NCBI RefSeq assembly: GCF_005503535.1
Contig: NZ_SCNN01000008.1
Coordinates: 216,586 to 280,585 of the forward strand
Length of the DNA: 64,000 bases
Reading direction: 5' to 3'
Source: Mesorhizobium comanense
GTDB taxonomy: Bacteria; Pseudomonadota; Alphaproteobacteria; Rhizobiales; Rhizobiaceae
Below are positions 60,822-64,000 of this stretch, in pieces. The translations under genes and the position numbers were made by a program. Position 1 is the first letter of the stretch; each line of letters starts with the position of its first letter. The notes under the pieces are model-generated. The model had not been told where the DNA came from, did not search any database, and saw nothing but the letters and a program-made list of their open reading frames with translations.

Positions 60822-61703
60822 ATGCCCGAGGTGAAAGCAGAGACTGTCGCGACCTCGCCGGTAGCGGTGGCGTCGCATCTCGCCGCCGCGCGCTATCTGG
60901 CCGACGACAGCCTGGCCACCGCCATCTTCCTGGCGATCCGGCTGGGCAAGCCGCTGCTGCTCGAAGGCGCGCCGGGCGTCGGCAAGACCGAAGCCGCCAA
61001 GGCAATCGCCGAATTGCTCGGCCGCGATCTGGTGCGCCTGCAATGCTATGAAGGCATCGACGCCGCGCACGCGCTCTACGAATGGAACTACCAGCGGCAA
61101 CTGCTCGCCATTCGCCACGCCGGCGAACAGGAGGTCGACATCTACGACGACCGCTTCCTGATCGCCCGCCCTTTGCTGCAGGTTCTGAAAGCGCCGGAGC
61201 AGCGCGTGCTGCTGGTCGACGAAATCGATCGCTCCGACCATGAGTTCGAGGCGCTGCTTCTGGAATTCCTCTCCGATTTCCAGATCAGCATTCCCGAGCG
61301 AGGCACCATTCGCGCCGCCGCGCAGCCGATCGTCATCCTCACCTCGAACCGCACGCGCGAGCTTGCCGAGGCGCTGCGCCGCCGCTGCGTCTACCACTGG
61401 ATCGGCTATCCCGACGCCGGGCGCGAGGCCGAGATCATCATGCTTCGCGCCGGCGACGTGGCCGAGGCCACCGCGCGCGCCGTGGCTTCGGCGGTTCAGA
61501 CGATCCGCGCCCGCCCGCTCGCCAAGCCGCCCGGCATTGCCGAGGCGGTCGAATGGGCCAATGCCGCGACCATTCTCGAAAAAGGCGGCAGCCCCTGGCC
61601 GGAAGCCTTCCGCCGCGCCATCGGCGTTCTGATCAAGGACGAGGAGGACCTGTCCTACATCGCACCGGAACTCGGCCGGATTGTCGAGGAGGCGCTGGGG
61701 TGA
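60822..61703 (+). CDS. MoxR-family AAA+ ATPase (CoxD-like)
   Basis: A 293-residue chaperone-type ATPase. Walker A is GAPGVGKTEAAK, Walker B is VLLVDEIDRSD, the sensor region is VILTSNRTRELAEAL, and the arginine finger block is ALRRRCVYHW. Family knowledge: CoxD of Oligotropha helps mature the Mo-containing site of CO dehydrogenase, and MoxR proteins pair with VWA proteins such as the one encoded downstream. Here it probably activates the molybdenum hydroxylase. The ATG lies 1 nt after the previous stop codon; the frame open to 60636 is a shadow. Confidence 0.92.
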   Translation: MPEVKAETVATSPVAVASHLAAARYLADDSLATAIFLAIRLGKPLLLEGAPGVGKTEAAKAIAELLGRDLVRLQCYEGIDAAHALYEWNYQRQLLAIRHAGEQEVDIYDDRFLIARPLLQVLKAPEQRVLLVDEIDRSDHEFEALLLEFLSDFQISIPERGTIRAAAQPIVILTSNRTRELAEALRRRCVYHWIGYPDAGREAEIIMLRAGDVAEATARAVASAVQTIRARPLAKPPGIAEAVEWANAATILEKGGSPWPEAFRRAIGVLIKDEEDLSYIAPELGRIVEEALG

Positions 61704-61721
61704 GCCGGAAACGCTGGCGGG

Positions 61722-61890
61722 ACAGCACCCCTCTCTGGCCTGCCGGCCATCTCCCCCGCAAGGGGGGAGATCAGCTGTCATCCCGGCTTTCGCCAATTAC
61801 CAGCGTCGAAAGGATGCTGCCGCCATCCGAACTCCTAATCTCACCGCTTGCGGGGGAGATGTCCGGCAGGACAGAGGGAGGTGCGAAGGA
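61722..61890. repeat. RIME-like repeat, family B, inserted inside the operon
   Basis: Inverted modules GGCCTGCCGGCCATCTCCCC (61737-61756) and GCGGGGGAGATGTCCGGCAG (61850-61869) face each other around the shared core GCTTTCGCCA (61786-61795). It fills the 187-bp gap between the MoxR and VWA genes, while other gaps in the operon are 1-61 bp. Its right edge, ACAGAGGGAGGTGC, supplies the GGAGG ribosome-binding site of the VWA gene. Confidence 0.8.
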
Positions 61891-63027
61891 ATGAGGCCTT
61901 CCGAAAACCTGCCTCCCGCCGCCGCTCCATTTCTCGGCTTCGCTCGCCTGCTGCGCCGCCACGGCTTCGCCATCGCTCCCGAACAAGTCACCGGCTTCAT
62001 GCAGGCAGTAACACTCCTCGGGCCCCGCTCCATGGCCGATATCCGTGAGGCCGCCCTTGCCACACTTGCCCCACCACCCGATCGCCGGGGCGAATTCGAA
62101 GCGCATTTCCAGAGCCATTTCTACGGCAACGCTTCGGTCGTGATTGAAGGCGAAGAGGACGAGGAGACCCGGATCAAGGACGATCACAGCGCCCGTCAGG
62201 AGGAGAACCAAACCACGCGCCAGGAAAAAGGTGGGGAACTGTCGTCTGCGGTCGAACAGCTGAGCACGCGCGATTTCCAGCGCGACGATGACGGGCTGGC
62301 CGCCCTCCGCCGCAAGCTCTCCTGCGCCCTGCCCGCGCGCCGTTCCTTCCGCACCGTGCGCACCCCTTCGCGCGGCAGGCTCGACCTGCGCCGCTCGCTG
62401 CGCGAAATCGTCAGCGCCGACGGCGATGTCCCCTCGCCTTTGCTGCGCCGCCGCCAGACCGTGCCGCGCAAGCTGCTTGTGCTCATCGATGTCTCCGGCT
62501 CGATGAAGCTGCATACGGCGGACTATCTGAAGCTCGCGCATGCATGCGTGCAAGGCGCCGGCCGCACGGAAATCTTCACCTTCGGCACGCGGCTGACGCG
62601 GATCACGACGGCATTGCGCATCCGGGACCGCAGCCAGGCGCTGGCCCGGGCGGCCGCGCAGGTGGACGACTGGGACGGCGGCACCCGCATGGGGCCGACA
62701 CTGCTTGCCTTTCTCTCGGTGCCGCGCTTTTCCGCCTTCGCGCGCGGCGCGGCGGTCGTCATCCTGTCGGACGCTCTCGAGCGCGGCGGCCATGAGGAGC
62801 TGGAGATCGCCATGCGCCGGTTCAGCGCCCGCGCTTTCCGCCTCTCGCTGGCGACGCCGCTTGCCGGCGACCCGCGTTTCCGCCCGGCGACGGCAGCGCT
62901 CAAAGCCATCCTGCCTTCGCTCGACGACCTCGTCGACGGTTCGTCCATGGAAAGCCTCACCGAGTTCATCCTGTCGCTGGCCCGCCCCGCGCCCGCGGCC
63001 GCCACCATCTGGAAAAGGGTATCGTGA
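61891..63027 (+). CDS. VWA-domain protein (CoxE-like)
   Basis: A 378-residue cytoplasmic protein with a C-terminal von Willebrand factor A domain. MIDAS residues are visible as LIDVSGSMK, DDWDGGTRMG and ILSDALERGG. The N-terminal half (FARLLRRHGFAIAPEQVTGF) is the usual CoxE-type helical part, followed by a charged linker rich in Glu and Gln (about 85-130). It probably forms a complex with the MoxR ATPase to mature the molybdenum enzyme. The start is the ATG at 61891, after GGAGGTG; the frame open to 61681 would translate the repeat. Its stop codon overlaps the next ATG (TGATG). Confidence 0.9.
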   Translation: MRPSENLPPAAAPFLGFARLLRRHGFAIAPEQVTGFMQAVTLLGPRSMADIREAALATLAPPPDRRGEFEAHFQSHFYGNASVVIEGEEDEETRIKDDHSARQEENQTTRQEKGGELSSAVEQLSTRDFQRDDDGLAALRRKLSCALPARRSFRTVRTPSRGRLDLRRSLREIVSADGDVPSPLLRRRQTVPRKLLVLIDVSGSMKLHTADYLKLAHACVQGAGRTEIFTFGTRLTRITTALRIRDRSQALARAAAQVDDWDGGTRMGPTLLAFLSVPRFSAFARGAAVVILSDALERGGHEELEIAMRRFSARAFRLSLATPLAGDPRFRPATAALKAILPSLDDLVDGSSMESLTEFILSLARPAPAAATIWKRVS

Positions 63028-63914
63028 TGCAGAAAGCCATCGACGCGCATTTCCACATCTGGCGCCAGAAGGACCAGCCCTGGCTGGTCGGGCCGATGGT
63101 GCCGCGCATCTTCGGCCCCTACGAGCCGATCCGCCGCGACTATCCGATCACGGAATTCCTCGAGGACCAGAAAGGCTCCGGCGTCGAGAAGGCCGTCTAT
63201 GTCCAGACCAACTGGGCCAGGGAGGATTTCGAGAAGGAAGTCGCCTTCCTGCAGAAGACATCGGACGAAACCGGCTGGCCGCACGCCATTGTCGGCTATG
63301 CCGACATGACCGTTGACGATGTCAGGCCCCAGATCGACAGGCTGATGAAATACAAACTGCTGCGCGGCGTGCGCATGCAACTCCATTGGCACGAGACGCC
63401 GGCCTTTCGCTTCGCCGCCTCGGCCGACCAGGTCATCGACCCCAAGGTGCGGAAGAACGTGGCGCGGCTGAAGGACTACGGCCTGTCCTTCGACCTGCAA
63501 CTCTTTCCCGCCCAGATGAAGGACGGCCTGGCGCTGGTCGGCGAAAACCCTCAGACCAGTTTCATCCTCACCCATGCCGGCATGCTGACCGGCATGGAGC
63601 CGGAAACCACCGAAGCCTGGAAAGCCGGCCTGCGCACGCTGTCGGCAGCGCCGAACTTTTACGCCAAGCTCTCTGGCCTCGGCACATTCGTCCACCGCAA
63701 CGACCCGGCGCTGATTGCCTACATCGTCGACAATGCGATCGAAATCCTCGGTAGCGACCACCTGATGTTCGGCTCGAACTTCCCGATAGAAAAGCTGTGG
63801 ACCAGCCACGCCGAACTGATCAGAGCGCACCGCGCGGCAGTGGCAAAGCATGGCGCGGCGGAGGAGGCCGATATCTTCTGGAACACGGCGGAACGTGTCT
63901 ACCGGCCGGTGTAG
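63027..63914 (+). CDS. Amidohydrolase-superfamily protein (COG3618, lactonase-like)
   Basis: 295 residues with a TIM-barrel fold of the amidohydrolase 2 type. The metal motif is IDAHFHIW (His8, His10), and later ligand regions are MQLHWHETP, FILTHAGML and LMFGSNFPIEKLW. In many COG3618 lactonases the last motif is GSDWP; here the Asp is Asn. Family members open sugar lactones (fuconolactone, rhamnonolactone) or aromatic-derived lactones. As last gene of the operon, overlapping the VWA gene by 1 nt, it could hydrolyse the lactone formed by the molybdenum hydroxylase. That function is inferred from context. Confidence 0.85.
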   Translation: MQKAIDAHFHIWRQKDQPWLVGPMVPRIFGPYEPIRRDYPITEFLEDQKGSGVEKAVYVQTNWAREDFEKEVAFLQKTSDETGWPHAIVGYADMTVDDVRPQIDRLMKYKLLRGVRMQLHWHETPAFRFAASADQVIDPKVRKNVARLKDYGLSFDLQLFPAQMKDGLALVGENPQTSFILTHAGMLTGMEPETTEAWKAGLRTLSAAPNFYAKLSGLGTFVHRNDPALIAYIVDNAIEILGSDHLMFGSNFPIEKLWTSHAELIRAHRAAVAKHGAAEEADIFWNTAERVYRPV

Positions 63915-63941
63915 CGCCGCATCTTCCTTCCCCCTTTGCGC

Positions 63942-64000
63942 TGGTCGACCCCCACTCCGTCGAGCTTCGCTCGACACCTCTCCCCCGATCGACGGGGGAG
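63942..64000. repeat. Partial RIME-like repeat at the window end
   Basis: CGTCGAGCTTCGCTCGACA forms a hairpin, and CTCCCCCGATCGACGGGGGAG (63979-64000 region) forms another. This is the same layout of paired hairpins as the other mosaic repeats, with different stem sequences. The element is cut by the end of the window, so its extent is unknown. Confidence 0.6.

Overview
This is a GC-rich, gene-dense chromosomal window. It most resembles an alphaproteobacterium of the order Rhizobiales, probably Mesorhizobium or a close relative. That assignment is inference from gene content (many ABC importers, FadR/LacI/AraC sugar regulators, TamAB, a molybdenum hydroxylase operon) and from several rhizobial-type intergenic palindromic repeats. 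No rRNA, tRNA, CRISPR array, prophage or insertion sequence was seen.

Layout. (1) 0.06-6.5 kb, minus strand: a peptide/nickel-class ABC importer with a Tat-exported binding protein, two permeases and a fused double ATPase. (2) 6.7-28.8 kb: an envelope block. It holds tamB and tamA (TamB carries an internal tandem duplication of about 620 residues), a giant alpha-2-macroglobulin-like protein with an N-terminal PAN domain and an intact thioester, penicillin-binding protein 1C, a VanX-type dipeptidase, and a 1621-residue autotransporter whose passenger holds four 229-residue repeats in exact 687-bp register. (3) 28.9-37 kb: a TIGR03032-type protein, the sulfate importer sbp-cysT-cysW-cysA, a TacA/TacT-type toxin-antitoxin pair with an operator palindrome, a second sulfate-binding protein and an Rrf2 regulator. 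(4) 37.1-38.3 kb: a distant LpxL-like protein that lacks the expected catalytic histidine. (5) 38.3-44.9 kb, minus strand: a LacI-regulated sugar importer (binding protein, ATPase, two permeases) ending in gluconokinase, with a perfect LacI-type palindrome upstream. (6) 45-47.9 kb: an MFS transporter, an AHSA1-domain protein and a P5C-reductase-like protein. (7) 48-63.9 kb: a probable catabolic island. It has two paralogous FadR-type regulators flanking a divergent epimerase and HIBADH-family dehydrogenase, a ribose/fructose-class ABC importer, an AraC regulator, and an eight-gene operon. The operon encodes an SRPBCC protein, the FAD and 2Fe-2S subunits of a molybdenum hydroxylase, its molybdopterin subunit split into two genes, a MoxR ATPase, a VWA protein and an amidohydrolase of the lactonase superfamily.

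The most interesting candidate system is region 7. A sugar-class importer, a molybdenum hydroxylase with CoxD/CoxE-like maturation factors but no CO-dehydrogenase signature, and a lactonase-like hydrolase suggest oxidation of an imported aldose or aldehyde followed by lactone opening. The substrate cannot be read from the sequence. FadR-type palindromes occur in both the epimerase/dehydrogenase and the importer promoter regions, which hints that the parts share regulation.

Several RIME-like mosaic repeats share a 10-bp core. They lie against the start codons of pbpC, the VanX-type gene and the VWA gene, where they appear to supply the ribosome-binding site or even the start codon.
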